The notes below the pieces were generated by a model, which saw only the letters and a list, made by a program, of their open reading frames with translations, did no database searches and was not told the DNA's origin. Below, piece by piece: positions 24,339-33,701 of a stretch of DNA of 64,000 bases (positions are counted from its first letter, which is position 1; each line of letters starts with the position of its first letter). The stretch is taken from the NCBI GenBank assembly GCA_023336205.1, contig JALQCR010000017.1, positions 1-64,000 of the forward strand, in the 5' to 3' direction. Source of the stretch: Pseudanabaena sp. Salubria-1. GTDB lineage: Bacteria > Cyanobacteriota > Cyanobacteriia > Pseudanabaenales > Pseudanabaenaceae. Made by a program: the position numbers and the translations under genes.

Positions 24339-25524
24339 GGGAGCATCTCAATTAGGCACTGAGTAGAAATACTCAAGACAAAAGAGAGATAAAATAGAAA
24401 AAAGTTATCTAGTCAAAGCAAATGACACCAGAAGAAAAAGAAAGACTCGAAGCCTGTACCAGAGAGATAGCAGAAATCCTATATCGGGAAGCAGAATCCA
24501 AGGATGCAGAGCAATTGAAAACGCTAGAAGGGATAGAAATAGCTGTGAGAGAGCAAATGTTGGAGAACGTGAGTCCAAACGTTGGAATTTTTTTGTCGAA
24601 AAAAGCAGTGGGACAAAGGCAGGAAAAGAGAGAAAAGTGAAAAGCTGCATCGGCGAACTCAAGCTGAAGAGCAAGCAAGCCAAGAAATTGCAAGTAAAAG
24701 CAAGAGCGAGAATAAGTCCGCAACTAGAAAAATGCTGCTTATTGGTAAGCGCCAGTGAGTCCTACGCAAGAACAGAGGTAAACATTGCCGAATTAACAGG
24801 AATCAAGATCAGCCATAGCAGTCAACAGAGATTAGTCCAAAAGCAGGAATTTCCAGAGGTGACAATTACAGAAACAGTGGAAGAAATGAGTCTAGATGGC
24901 GGTAAAGTGAGATTGCGAACCGAGAAAGGAAAACATAGTGAGTGGAAAGACTACAAAGCCGTAAATGCCCAAGGGACAGTAGCCGCCTATTTTCTCGATA
25001 ATCAAGGTTTGGTTGCATGGGTACAGAAACAACCATTAGCAGAAATATTCTCTTGTCTGGGTGATGGGCATGACGGGATCTGGAATTTATTTACAGCCAT
25101 AGCGCCATCAGAGCAAAGGTTTGAAATACTCGACTGGTATCATCTGAAAGAACATCTTTACAATGTTGGAGGTTCTTTACGTCGTCTCAGTAAAGCGGAA
25201 GATTTACTCTGGCAAGGTGATGTTGAGCAAGCGATGGCAATATTTTCAGGTTGTAAATTCAAACGGGCTATCAATTTTCTGGCTTATTTACGCAATCATC
25301 GTCATCGCCTTCCTGAGTATGGTTATTTACAGAAACAGGGGATTACTATTGGCTCAGGCTCGGTTGAATCGACAATTAAGCAGATTGGTCGTCGTGTCAA
25401 GATTTCTGGCTCTCAGTGGAATAAAGACAATGTTGCTCAAGTTTTGAGACATCGTTGCGCTTATCTCAATGGCTACTTCTATTCTTCTAAGTATATTTAC
25501 TCAGTGCCTAATTGAGATGCTCCC
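24339..25524 (+). mobile_element. ISKra4-like element, copy 1 (1186 bp)
   Basis: Inverted repeats begin GGGAGCATCTCAATTAGGCA and match over 27 bases. ATTCACGGA is duplicated at 24330-24338 and 25525-25533 (9 bp). The copy at 27368-28553 has the same length and encodes identical proteins. GGG ends, 8-9-bp duplications and a two-frame transposase fit the ISMich2 group of ISKra4. It lies in the last 80 bases of the broken phosphatase gene, in opposite orientation. Confidence 0.92.
24422..25515 (+). CDS. ISKra4-like transposase, two frames (-1 frameshift), copy 1
   Basis: Two overlapping frames, 24422-24640 (72 residues) and a -1 frame ending at 25515. A slippery T-TTT-TTG at 24589-24595 is correctly phased for -1 slippage, which would give a fused protein of about 364 residues: ...SPNVGIFL then VEKSSGTKAGKERKVKSCIGE. 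The second frame carries the DDE-type core: MSLDGGKVRLR (first Asp), FEILDWYHLKEHLY (second Asp and helix) and ITIGSGSVESTIKQIGRRVK (Glu), typical of ISKra4. A GTG at 24637 would allow separate translation of the second frame (292 residues). Identical to the copy at 27451-28544, so movement was recent. Confidence 0.88.
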
Positions 25525-25632
25525 ATTCACGGACATCTTTAATTACAATTTCTCTAATTTGATCAATAGGCTTTTTATGAGCTTCACTGATTAATTGAAT
25601 TAACCGTTTTAGTCCATAATGTTGCGCCAATT

Positions 25633-26703
25633 CAAGGATGAAATGCAACACCTAGAGATCTTTGCGTAAAGGGACTCATAAGGATATTCTGATATTAATC
25701 ACAATAATTAGGATACCCTCATGAGCTTTGTCCATCTTACCACCACAGAAAGAAGTGAACTGTATAAACTAAGAGTAATTGAGCAATTATCTGTATCAGA
25801 GATAGGTCGTCGCTTGAAGCGAAACAAAAGTACGATTTCAAGAGAGTTATCGCGCAATACAGACGAGCGACAGATTGGCTATTTGCCAGATACTGCGGTT
25901 GCCCTGATGAAAGCAAGACGGAAACAAGCAAAGGTAAGATTTCAGAGCATCAGTGCTGAGACGATCGCCGAAGTCAAACAACGGTTAGAGCAACACCACA
26001 GCCCAGAGCAACTAGCAGGGAGAATGGAAAGGGAGGGGCTAGGTAAAATCAGCTATGAGACGATTTATCTGATGATCTATGCAAACCATCAAGAGATGGG
26101 AATATATCAACAATATCTGAGGCAGAAGCAAAAGCAACGAAGGCGCAAAGGTCGCCATCAGAAGCGAGGTGGCATTCCCAATAGGGTAGGGATAGAGAAT
26201 CGACCGAAGATTGCAGATTTAAAAACAGAGATTGGACATTGGGAAAGTGATACGGTAATCGGGTGCAACCACACAGGTATCGTAGTTACGCATGTTGATA
26301 AAGCATCGAAGTATTTACTTGCTGGACTAGCTAAGAACAAGACGATGGATGAGATAAACAGAGTGACATTCAATCTATTTGAGCCTATAGAATCAACATC
26401 TCGAAAGACAATGACCTTTGATAATGGAAGAGAATTCTGTGGGCATGAGAAGCTATCTGAAAGATTGAAACTAGAGACCTTCTTTGCGAATCCATATCAT
26501 TCATGGGAACGTGGATTGAATGAACACACCAATGGATTAATTAGAGAGTTCTATCCCAAAAGTACAAACTTTAAAATCGTGAAAGAAGAGGACTTTCAGA
26601 AGGCAGTGAATTTGATCAATCACAGACCCAGAAAATCACTTGACTATCGTACTCCTTACGAAGTATTCTTTGCTTCATCAGAACCCGTTGCATTTCATCC
26701 TTG
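25633..26703 (+). mobile_element. IS30-family element (1071 bp) with AATT duplication
   Basis: Perfect 17-base ends CAAGGATGAAATGCAAC and complement; AATT is duplicated at 25629-25632 and 26704-26707. The rebuilt target CGCCAATTGGCG is a perfect 12-base palindrome, in line with IS30 preference for symmetrical sites. It lies inside the PP2C domain of the broken phosphatase gene. Confidence 0.9.
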
Positions 26704-26704
26704 A
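25721..26704 (+). CDS. IS30-family transposase
   Basis: A 327-residue transposase. The N-terminal HTH (LYKLRVIEQLSVSEIGRRLKRNKSTISRELSRN) is the IS30 hallmark. The DDE core shows D in GHWESDTVIG, D in MTFDNGREF and E in GLNEHTNGLIREF, with the NHRPRKSLDYRTPYEVF tail. The frame is intact. Its stop codon TGA straddles the element's end: the last base comes from the duplicated AATT, so the stop depends on the insertion site. It reads opposite to the phosphatase gene it interrupts and lies between the two ISKra4-like copies, but is not part of them. Confidence 0.93.
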   Translation: MSFVHLTTTERSELYKLRVIEQLSVSEIGRRLKRNKSTISRELSRNTDERQIGYLPDTAVALMKARRKQAKVRFQSISAETIAEVKQRLEQHHSPEQLAGRMEREGLGKISYETIYLMIYANHQEMGIYQQYLRQKQKQRRRKGRHQKRGGIPNRVGIENRPKIADLKTEIGHWESDTVIGCNHTGIVVTHVDKASKYLLAGLAKNKTMDEINRVTFNLFEPIESTSRKTMTFDNGREFCGHEKLSERLKLETFFANPYHSWERGLNEHTNGLIREFYPKSTNFKIVKEEDFQKAVNLINHRPRKSLDYRTPYEVFFASSEPVAFHP

Positions 26705-27380
26705 ATTGGCGTTGTTTACTTTGGTTCTCAGCTTCAGGAATACCATCGGTATATAACAAGACTATATCTCCCAAATTCAAGTAGATTTCTACTTCAAATA
26801 TAAATTCAGTAATCTCATCAGTTAATCCAATTGGAAATCCTAAAGAGTCTGTGTCAATAATTTCAATTTCTCCATTTGTACGGATTATGATTACACTTTC
26901 ATGCTGTCCACTTAAATAGAGTTTGTTATCATGATAATCCATCAGTATCAGACTCAAACTCTTGTCGCAATTCATGCGTTGAAGATTTTCATAAATCGTC
27001 TGGTTGACTGTAGATAAGAACTTAACAGGATTTCCTTCTCCATTAATTAGTAAAGTACGGATCGCAGTTTGTACCATGATCATGATTACTCCACTTTCTA
27101 AGCCATGTCCTGTAACATCCCCAATCCCAATTTTAATTCGCCCATTTCTCTGTAAAACATCATAATAATCGCCACCTACTTCATCCGCAGGCTCCATAAA
27201 ACCAACAATATCTAATTCTTCAATACTTTTTAATTCTTTCGTTCTTGGTAAGATCATCTCTTGTAATTTTCGAGTAACCGCTAACTCTGAACTCATCCGA
27301 TAATTTTCTACAGTTAATCGCTGATTCAAAGAATTAATTTCCCGATTAGCGTCTACTAATTCGCGAGGGGAGCATCTCAA
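26616..27380 (-). pseudogene. PP2C/SpoIIE fragment of the broken phosphatase gene
   Basis: An open frame of 254 codons holding most of the phosphatase domain: REINSLNQRLTVENYRMSSELAVTRKLQEMILP (coiled coil), MEPADEVGGDYYDVL, IGIGDVTGHGLESGV and VLLYTDGIPEAENQSKQRQ. Its first few codons come from the ISKra4-like copy at 27368 and its last 30 or so from the IS30-family element, so neither end is natural. The final metal-binding motif (YDDIT) is missing from this piece and lies at 24268-24338. An isolated product would lack both sensor and a complete active site. Confidence 0.88.
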
Positions 27381-28553
27381 TTAGGCACTGAGTAGAAATA
27401 CTCAAGACAAAAGAGAGATAAAATAGAAAAAAGTTATCTAGTCAAAGCAAATGACACCAGAAGAAAAAGAAAGACTCGAAGCCTGTACCAGAGAGATAGC
27501 AGAAATCCTATATCGGGAAGCAGAATCCAAGGATGCAGAGCAATTGAAAACGCTAGAAGGGATAGAAATAGCTGTGAGAGAGCAAATGTTGGAGAACGTG
27601 AGTCCAAACGTTGGAATTTTTTTGTCGAAAAAAGCAGTGGGACAAAGGCAGGAAAAGAGAGAAAAGTGAAAAGCTGCATCGGCGAACTCAAGCTGAAGAG
27701 CAAGCAAGCCAAGAAATTGCAAGTAAAAGCAAGAGCGAGAATAAGTCCGCAACTAGAAAAATGCTGCTTATTGGTAAGCGCCAGTGAGTCCTACGCAAGA
27801 ACAGAGGTAAACATTGCCGAATTAACAGGAATCAAGATCAGCCATAGCAGTCAACAGAGATTAGTCCAAAAGCAGGAATTTCCAGAGGTGACAATTACAG
27901 AAACAGTGGAAGAAATGAGTCTAGATGGCGGTAAAGTGAGATTGCGAACCGAGAAAGGAAAACATAGTGAGTGGAAAGACTACAAAGCCGTAAATGCCCA
28001 AGGGACAGTAGCCGCCTATTTTCTCGATAATCAAGGTTTGGTTGCATGGGTACAGAAACAACCATTAGCAGAAATATTCTCTTGTCTGGGTGATGGGCAT
28101 GACGGGATCTGGAATTTATTTACAGCCATAGCGCCATCAGAGCAAAGGTTTGAAATACTCGACTGGTATCATCTGAAAGAACATCTTTACAATGTTGGAG
28201 GTTCTTTACGTCGTCTCAGTAAAGCGGAAGATTTACTCTGGCAAGGTGATGTTGAGCAAGCGATGGCAATATTTTCAGGTTGTAAATTCAAACGGGCTAT
28301 CAATTTTCTGGCTTATTTACGCAATCATCGTCATCGCCTTCCTGAGTATGGTTATTTACAGAAACAGGGGATTACTATTGGCTCAGGCTCGGTTGAATCG
28401 ACAATTAAGCAGATTGGTCGTCGTGTCAAGATTTCTGGCTCTCAGTGGAATAAAGACAATGTTGCTCAAGTTTTGAGACATCGTTGCGCTTATCTCAATG
28501 GCTACTTCTATTCTTCTAAGTATATTTACTCAGTGCCTAATTGAGATGCTCCC
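27368..28553 (+). mobile_element. ISKra4-like element, copy 2 (1186 bp)
   Basis: Same ends, length and orientation as the copy at 24339-25524. ATTCGCGAG is duplicated at 27359-27367 and 28554-28562 (9 bp). The different duplications show two independent insertions; both share the target pattern ATTC-CG. It separates the MASE1 sensor from the PP2C domain of the broken gene. Confidence 0.92.
27451..28544 (+). CDS. ISKra4-like transposase, two frames (-1 frameshift), copy 2
   Basis: Protein-identical to the transposase at 24422-25515: a 72-codon first frame (27451-27669) and a second frame ending at 28544, joined by the same T-TTT-TTG heptamer (27618-27624) in -1 phase. The DDE-type core residues (MSLDGGK, ILDWYHL, SGSVEST) are present. 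Both copies being intact and identical argues for recent activity, or for homogenisation by recombination, which two parallel copies 3 kb apart would allow. Confidence 0.88.
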
Positions 28554-29571
28554 ATTCGCGAGTCCTTTCCTCAATTATATCTTCTAGATTTTTGTTGACT
28601 TGATCTAGCTGAGTATAAGCTTCGTCTTTGAGAAGAACCTGCTCTTGCAGTTTTTCTGCAACGTGATTATTCTCAGCGACCAATGCCAAGACTGCAATTG
28701 TAGTAATTAGCATTACTCCCATAAATAATTGCAGGAATATTAGAGAGTTACTCTCTTGGGAAATTTTATAGAAAATGCCAAGTTTATAGGCAGTACTTAT
28801 GGCAGCGACCATAGCAATAACCATAACAATTAAAGTTGTAGTTTTTTTGCCAAATCGAAATGCTGACCATAGTAATGGTGGCAGTAAAAAATACTCAATT
28901 GGCTGGTTTCCGATTAGTACAAAATAAGAGGTTATAACTAAGATTAATAAAGATAAAAATAGCTCCCTATGATCAATTTTTTGATCGGGGTTTTGATTAG
29001 GAATTATTTTTGATTTCTTATTCCACCATGCACAAATAAAAGGTGCAAACAATAAAACCCCGATCGCGTCTCCAACCCACCATCCCCATGTAACACTCCC
29101 ATAAATATTCCATGGAATTAATCCCGCCCAAAATACAACTAAAGCCCCCAGTAAAGCTTGTAGAAGAGTGCCACTAAAAGTGATGGCAAGAGTAAAAACA
29201 ACAAAATGTTTAACGTATCCAAAGAAATCATTTGTCTTGTTAAGATACAACACTAATGTGGTGGAGACTAAAGCTCCGATCGCAGGAACCAGACCTCCAA
29301 GAACCGCAAAATGAAAAGGGACTTTAGACGTAAGAAAACTATTTAAAGTAGCTCCCAAAAATATTCCTAACCATCGAGATCGACCTCTTGCCAATAAAGC
29401 TCCAACTGCAATACCAGCAGGGGGCCAGACTGGAGATCCAAGCTGTGACTGTGGTAATTGCAAAACTAGTGCGCTAAGGACGAAGTAACCTACAGCAATA
29501 ATTAAAATGTCAATCCACAAAGTGGTGCTGATTGATCTTTTGAGATTTATAAGTGATTTCATTGGGGGCAC
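28537..29571 (-). pseudogene. MASE1 sensor fragment of the broken phosphatase gene
   Basis: An open frame of 344 codons: about eight hydrophobic segments (IDILIIAVGYFVLSALVLQL to LLFAPFICAWW, then more) forming a MASE1 integral-membrane sensor domain, followed by a coiled coil (VAENNHVAEKLQEQVLLKDEAYTQLDQ). The natural frame ends at IIEERTRE; the last few residues (WEHLN) come from the ISKra4-like element. It could still be translated as a membrane protein without output. MASE1 normally feeds signals to histidine kinases, GGDEF or PP2C outputs; the ligand is unknown. Confidence 0.88.
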
Positions 29572-30009
29572 GATGTCAAAATTTTCTGGATGTCGCTTCT
29601 ATATGCTTTTGGGAGAATATTTTGCTAAAAATGACGACCCCATTTTCAGCACTGGAGTAATCCTGCACAATTAAAATCCCAGAACCAATATCCGTAGCCC
29701 TCGGTACGCAGACGTTACAGATATTGGGGTTTTGTATTTAATTTTTGTGTAGCTACTTATGGGGATTGGGGCAGAGATGATCTGGCTAAGGTATTTGCCC
29801 CGATCCCCATAAGATTACAAGGTAAATTTTTCATAAAAATATGAGCAAATGTCAGGGAACCGTAAATATTACGCCCCTCAAACATAAATTATCAGTTAAT
29901 AAATGACCAACAGCTCAAAGTTTATGCTTGGATAGGACAGGGGCATAACCCTCCGCCTTAGGGTCAGCAGAACGGCAATAAGACAAAGTAACCATTCAGG
30001 AATAATTCT
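29572..30009. other. Intergenic region before glgP, with hairpins
   Basis: There is no gene in these 438 bases. Two structures are visible: an imperfect stem pairing AACCAATATCCGTA (about 29677) with TACAGATATTGGGG (about 29715), and TTATGGGGATTGGGGCA (29756-29772), which pairs with its near complement at 29796-29813 around a 23-base loop. They may be terminators or leader structures for glgP. Confidence 0.6.
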
Positions 30010-32544
30010 ATGCAAACAAATGTTGCTAATCAAACCAGCAATATTACGGTAGAAGACGATCGCACAGGTTTAAGTATTGAAACCCTCAAGCGGGCCTTTG
30101 CCGACAACCTGTTCTACATACAAGGCAAACTCGCAATTCTCGCCAACTTCACCGACTACTACATGGCGTTGTCATACACCACACGCGATCGCCTATTGCA
30201 ACGTTGGCTGCAAACACTCAAGGTCTACCACGAACAAGATATTAAAACCGTTTATTACCTGTCCGCCGAATTTTTGATGGGGCGACATCTTGGTAATAGC
30301 CTAATTAATCTTGACCTGTATGAAGCGATCGAACAAGCTGTTAAAGAGTCAGGACTGGATCTGACCGAAATTCTAGAGCAAGAACCTGATCCAGGACTCG
30401 GTAATGGTGGTCTCGGTCGCTTAGCGGCCTGTTTCCTTGACTCCCTTGCCACCCTAGAAATTCCTGCAATGGGTTATGGCATTCGCTACGAATTTGGTAT
30501 TTTCAACCAATCGATTCAGCATGGTTGGCAGGTTGAGATTCCTGACAAATGGTTGCGTTGTGGTAACCCTTGGGAAGTCGTGCGCTACGAGTCCACCGTC
30601 CAAGTTAAATTTGGCGGACATACCGAAATCTACAACGATGATCGCGGTCGTCCTCATACCCGTTGGATTCCTAGTTTCACCGTTGAAGGGATTCCCCACG
30701 ATACCCCCGTGCCTGGATATCAAACCAACACGGTTAATACGCTTCGTCTCTGGAAAGCCGAAGCAGGCGAAGACTTTAACTTCCAAGCCTTTAACTCTGG
30801 CGACTATGATGGCGCGGTTGCTACCAAGATCAAGTCGGAAACTATTTCCAAAGTTCTTTACCCCAACGACAACACGCCCCAAGGTCGTCAGTTGCGTCTA
30901 GAGCAGCAATTCTTCTTTGTATCTTGCTCTCTCCAAGACATCATTCGTCGCCATCTCAAAAAGTATGGTCGTTTGGACAACCTTGCAGATCATGCAGCCG
31001 TACAGCTAAATGACACTCACCCAGCTATCAGCATTGCCGAAATGATGCGTTTGTTGGTAGATGATCATCAAATGTTCTGGGATGAAGCATGGCGGATTAC
31101 CCAAAGCACCTTTGCCTATACTAATCATACGCTCATGCCTGAAGCGCTCGAAAAATGGGGTGTACCTCTATTTGAGAGCCTTTTGCCTCGTCATTTAGAA
31201 ATCATTTACGAAATCAATCATCGCTTCTTGCAAGATGTACAGACTTGGTTCCCTGGCGATGATGAGTTGCTACTGCGCCTATCGATTATCGAAGAAGGCG
31301 GTGGCAAAAAAGTACGGATGGCAAACCTCGCAACCGTCGGCAGTCATGCCGTTAATGGTGTCGCGGCTTTGCACACCGAATTGCTCAAGCAAGATGTATT
31401 GAAAGACTTCTATAAGCTTTGGCCAGAGAAGTTTAACAATAAAACTAATGGAGTCACTCCTCGACGTTGGGTATTGCTAGCCAATCCCGCTTTGTCAGCT
31501 TTAATTAGTGAAAAAATTGGTGATACTTGGCTGAAGCATCTTGACGAACTTCGTAAACTTGAAGCTTTTGTTGATGACAAAGATTTTCGCGATCGCTGGA
31601 GACAAATTAAACAAGCAAACAAGCAAAAACTTGCCGATTATATTCGCACTCATAATGGCGTAGAAGTTGATGTTAATTCTATCTTCGACATTCAAGTAAA
31701 GCGCATCCATGAGTACAAGCGTCAACACCTTGACCTACTGCACATCATTGGACTATATCTAAGGATCAAACAAAACCCTAGTATCAAGATTACTCCTCGT
31801 ACTTTTGTATTTGGCGGTAAAGCTGCGCCTGGCTATTTCATGGCGAAGCTAATCATCAAAGCGATCAATGCGGTAGCTGATGTGGTTAATCGCGATCCTG
31901 ATGTGCAAGGACGCATCAAAGTTGTCTTTCTAGCCAACTTTAGTGCGTCTCTTGGTCAATTGATTTATCCTGCTGCTGACTTGTCAGAGCAAGTCTCGAC
32001 CGCAGGTAAAGAAGCTTCGGGTACTGGCAACATGAAGTTCACTATGAATGGTGCTTTGACTATTGGTACTCTAGACGGCGCGAATATCGAAATCCGCGAA
32101 GAAGTTGGTGCTGATAACTTCTTTTTATTCGGTTTAACGGCTGCCGAAGTTGAACAGAAAAAGGCAGAAGGTTACAATCCTCAAACCTATTACCAAAGCA
32201 ATGAAGAACTTCGCAATGTTCTCGATCGCCTCGGCATGGGATATTTCTCCCCTGGAGACAAGGACTTGTTTAAGCCTTTAGTGGATTCGCTGATGTATCA
32301 CGATGACTATATGTTGTTGGCTGATTATCAAGCCTATTCAGATTGCCAAGCTGAAGTTAGCGCTGCTTATCAAGATGTCGAGAAATGGACAACGATGAGT
32401 ATTCTCAACGTGGCAAGATCTGGGAAGTTCTCTTCCGATCGCACAATCAAAGAATATTGTGATGAGATCTGGAATGTGAAGCCTGTTAAGGTCGAGTTGC
32501 AGCCCTATGATCCTGCAAGGGCAACACTCAATGTTGGCGGCTAA
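30010..32544 (+). CDS. glgP: Glycogen phosphorylase
   Basis: An 844-residue GT35 phosphorylase that releases glucose-1-phosphate from glycogen using pyridoxal phosphate. Family motifs run the length: YYLSAEFLMGRHLGNSLINLDL, EQEPDPGLGNGGLGRLAACFLDSLATL, QLNDTHPAISIAEMMR, NKTNGVTPRRWVLLANP, and EASGTGNMKFTMNGALTIGTLDGANIEIREEVG, where the Lys of GTGNMKF (near residue 680) holds PLP. Length equals the bacterial norm. It is transcribed alone and ends in a strong terminator, followed by a D-lactate dehydrogenase gene in the same direction, a combination suited to dark fermentation of glycogen. Confidence 0.97.
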   Translation: MQTNVANQTSNITVEDDRTGLSIETLKRAFADNLFYIQGKLAILANFTDYYMALSYTTRDRLLQRWLQTLKVYHEQDIKTVYYLSAEFLMGRHLGNSLINLDLYEAIEQAVKESGLDLTEILEQEPDPGLGNGGLGRLAACFLDSLATLEIPAMGYGIRYEFGIFNQSIQHGWQVEIPDKWLRCGNPWEVVRYESTVQVKFGGHTEIYNDDRGRPHTRWIPSFTVEGIPHDTPVPGYQTNTVNTLRLWKAEAGEDFNFQAFNSGDYDGAVATKIKSETISKVLYPNDNTPQGRQLRLEQQFFFVSCSLQDIIRRHLKKYGRLDNLADHAAVQLNDTHPAISIAEMMRLLVDDHQMFWDEAWRITQSTFAYTNHTLMPEALEKWGVPLFESLLPRHLEIIYEINHRFLQDVQTWFPGDDELLLRLSIIEEGGGKKVRMANLATVGSHAVNGVAALHTELLKQDVLKDFYKLWPEKFNNKTNGVTPRRWVLLANPALSALISEKIGDTWLKHLDELRKLEAFVDDKDFRDRWRQIKQANKQKLADYIRTHNGVEVDVNSIFDIQVKRIHEYKRQHLDLLHIIGLYLRIKQNPSIKITPRTFVFGGKAAPGYFMAKLIIKAINAVADVVNRDPDVQGRIKVVFLANFSASLGQLIYPAADLSEQVSTAGKEASGTGNMKFTMNGALTIGTLDGANIEIREEVGADNFFLFGLTAAEVEQKKAEGYNPQTYYQSNEELRNVLDRLGMGYFSPGDKDLFKPLVDSLMYHDDYMLLADYQAYSDCQAEVSAAYQDVEKWTTMSILNVARSGKFSSDRTIKEYCDEIWNVKPVKVELQPYDPARATLNVGG

Positions 32545-32556
32545 TATCTAAATCAC

Positions 32557-32595
32557 AAACAAGAAAGGCTCGCTTAGCGAGCCTTTCTTGTTTTT
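32557..32595 (+). terminator. glgP terminator
   Basis: Perfect 17-base arms (AAACAAGAAAGGCTCGC and complement) around the loop TTA, followed by a run of T. It starts 12 bases after the glgP stop. Confidence 0.92.
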
Positions 32596-32620
32596 AGCAA
32601 AAATTCCTGTCATATTATTT

Positions 32621-33634
32621 ATGAAAATTGCCTTTTTCAATACCAAGCCCTATGATCGTCAACCGTTTAATGTTGCTAATGAGCAACATCAACATGAAAT
32701 AGTTTTTTTTGAATGCCATCTTAGCCATGAGACTGTTTCCCTCGCCATAGGGTTTCCTGCTATCTGCATTTTTATTAATGACTACCTTGATGCAGAAATG
32801 TTGGAAAAGTTGGCTCAAGGCGGTACAAAATTAATTGCTCTTAGGTCGGCTGGATTTAACCATGTGGACTTAGTTGCGGCATCTCGTTTGGGAATAACGA
32901 TCGTGCGTGTTCCCGCCTATTCCCCCTATGCTGTTGCTGAACATGCGATCGCCTTAATTTTATCGCTCAATCGTAAAGTTCATCGAGCCTATAACCGTGT
33001 TAGAGAAGGTAACTTCTCGATTGAGGGGTTACTTGGCTTTGATTTGCATGGGGCAACGGTGGGCGTGATTGGCACTGGTCGAATTGGTGCAATTTTTGCC
33101 CAGATTATGCATGGATTTGGCTGTAAATTAATCGGCTATGATGCTTATCAAAACCCTGTTTGTTTAGAAATGGGAATGGAATACTTGTCAATGCCAGAAC
33201 TCTTCTCTCAGTCAGATATCATTTCACTCCATTGTCCACTTACCCCCGATACGCATTATTTGATTAATGCCGAAGCGATCGCTCAAATGAAAACTGGGAT
33301 GATGTTAATTAATACAAGTCGTGGCGCATTAATTGATACTCAGGCGGCGATCGATGGTCTGAAATCTGGTGCGATCGGCTATCTCGGTATAGATGTATAT
33401 GAGCAAGAAGCGGATTTATTCTTTGAAGACTTGTCCAATGAAGTTATTCAAGATGATACATTTCAGCGGTTATTAACCTTTCCCAATGTTATTGTTATGG
33501 GGCATCAGGCTTTTTTTACCAGCCAAGCTCTAGCCAATATCGCTGATACTACGCTCTCAAATATTACAGAATTTGAGCAGCGTAAAAATTGTGTAAATGA
33601 GGTAAAGATCGAAAATGCGATCGCCACGAAATAA
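32621..33634 (+). CDS. ldhA: D-lactate dehydrogenase (LdhA-like 2-hydroxyacid dehydrogenase)
   Basis: A 337-residue NAD-dependent dehydrogenase. The start MKIAFFNTKPYDRQPFNVAN and LIALRSAGFNHVDL resemble fermentative LdhA. The Rossmann motif is GVIGTGRIGAIFAQ. The catalytic Arg, Glu and His lie in NTSRGALIDT, GIDVYEQEAD and VIVMGHQAFFT. It reduces pyruvate to D-lactate, reoxidising NADH. The ATG at 32621 is chosen; a TTG upstream would start inside the glgP terminator. The stop codon is immediately followed by a 63-base perfect palindrome shared with the convergent GGDEF gene. Confidence 0.92.
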   Translation: MKIAFFNTKPYDRQPFNVANEQHQHEIVFFECHLSHETVSLAIGFPAICIFINDYLDAEMLEKLAQGGTKLIALRSAGFNHVDLVAASRLGITIVRVPAYSPYAVAEHAIALILSLNRKVHRAYNRVREGNFSIEGLLGFDLHGATVGVIGTGRIGAIFAQIMHGFGCKLIGYDAYQNPVCLEMGMEYLSMPELFSQSDIISLHCPLTPDTHYLINAEAIAQMKTGMMLINTSRGALIDTQAAIDGLKSGAIGYLGIDVYEQEADLFFEDLSNEVIQDDTFQRLLTFPNVIVMGHQAFFTSQALANIADTTLSNITEFEQRKNCVNEVKIENAIATK

Positions 33635-33638
33635 TACC

Positions 33639-33701
33639 AACTAAAACCCAATATTATTGTTGCGCGGCAAAGCCGCGCAACAATAATATTGGGTTTTAGT
33701 T
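33639..33701. terminator. Perfect 30-bp-arm palindrome, bidirectional terminator
   Basis: Two 30-base arms match perfectly around the loop AAA, with shell AACTAAAACCCAA, a variable middle and tip GCGCGGC/GCCGCGC. It ends both ldhA and the convergent GGDEF gene, whose stop codon lies in the right arm. It is a clear member of the AAACCCAA-shell family. Confidence 0.9.

Larger units (their letters stand above)
24268..29571 (-). pseudogene. MASE1-PP2C (SpoIIE-type) phosphatase gene broken by three ISs
   Basis: Remains of one leftward gene in four pieces: 28563-29571 (MASE1 membrane sensor and coiled coil), 26704-27367 (most of the SpoIIE/PP2C domain), 25525-25632, and 24268-24338 (the end, YDDITFMVMKRKI). 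Removing the ISs at 24339, 25633 and 27368, with one copy of each target duplication, leaves 1839 bases, exactly 613 codons. The junctions read IIEERTRELVDANREINS, KQRQLAQHYGLKRLI and IKDVREFIGSHK. All PP2C metal motifs (GGDYYD, GDVTGHG, TDG, YDDIT) are present in the rebuilt protein. As it stands no active phosphatase can be made. The start is GTG 29571 or ATG 29562. Confidence 0.93.

Noticed and set aside
24339..28553. Composite transposon bounded by the two identical 1186-bp ISs
   Set aside because: Each IS has its own 9-bp duplication, and the DNA between is part of the phosphatase gene in correct order, so they inserted independently.
30454..30901. Two opposed open frames of about 140 codons inside glgP
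   Set aside because: Shadows of the conserved glgP coding sequence; no start signals or domains.
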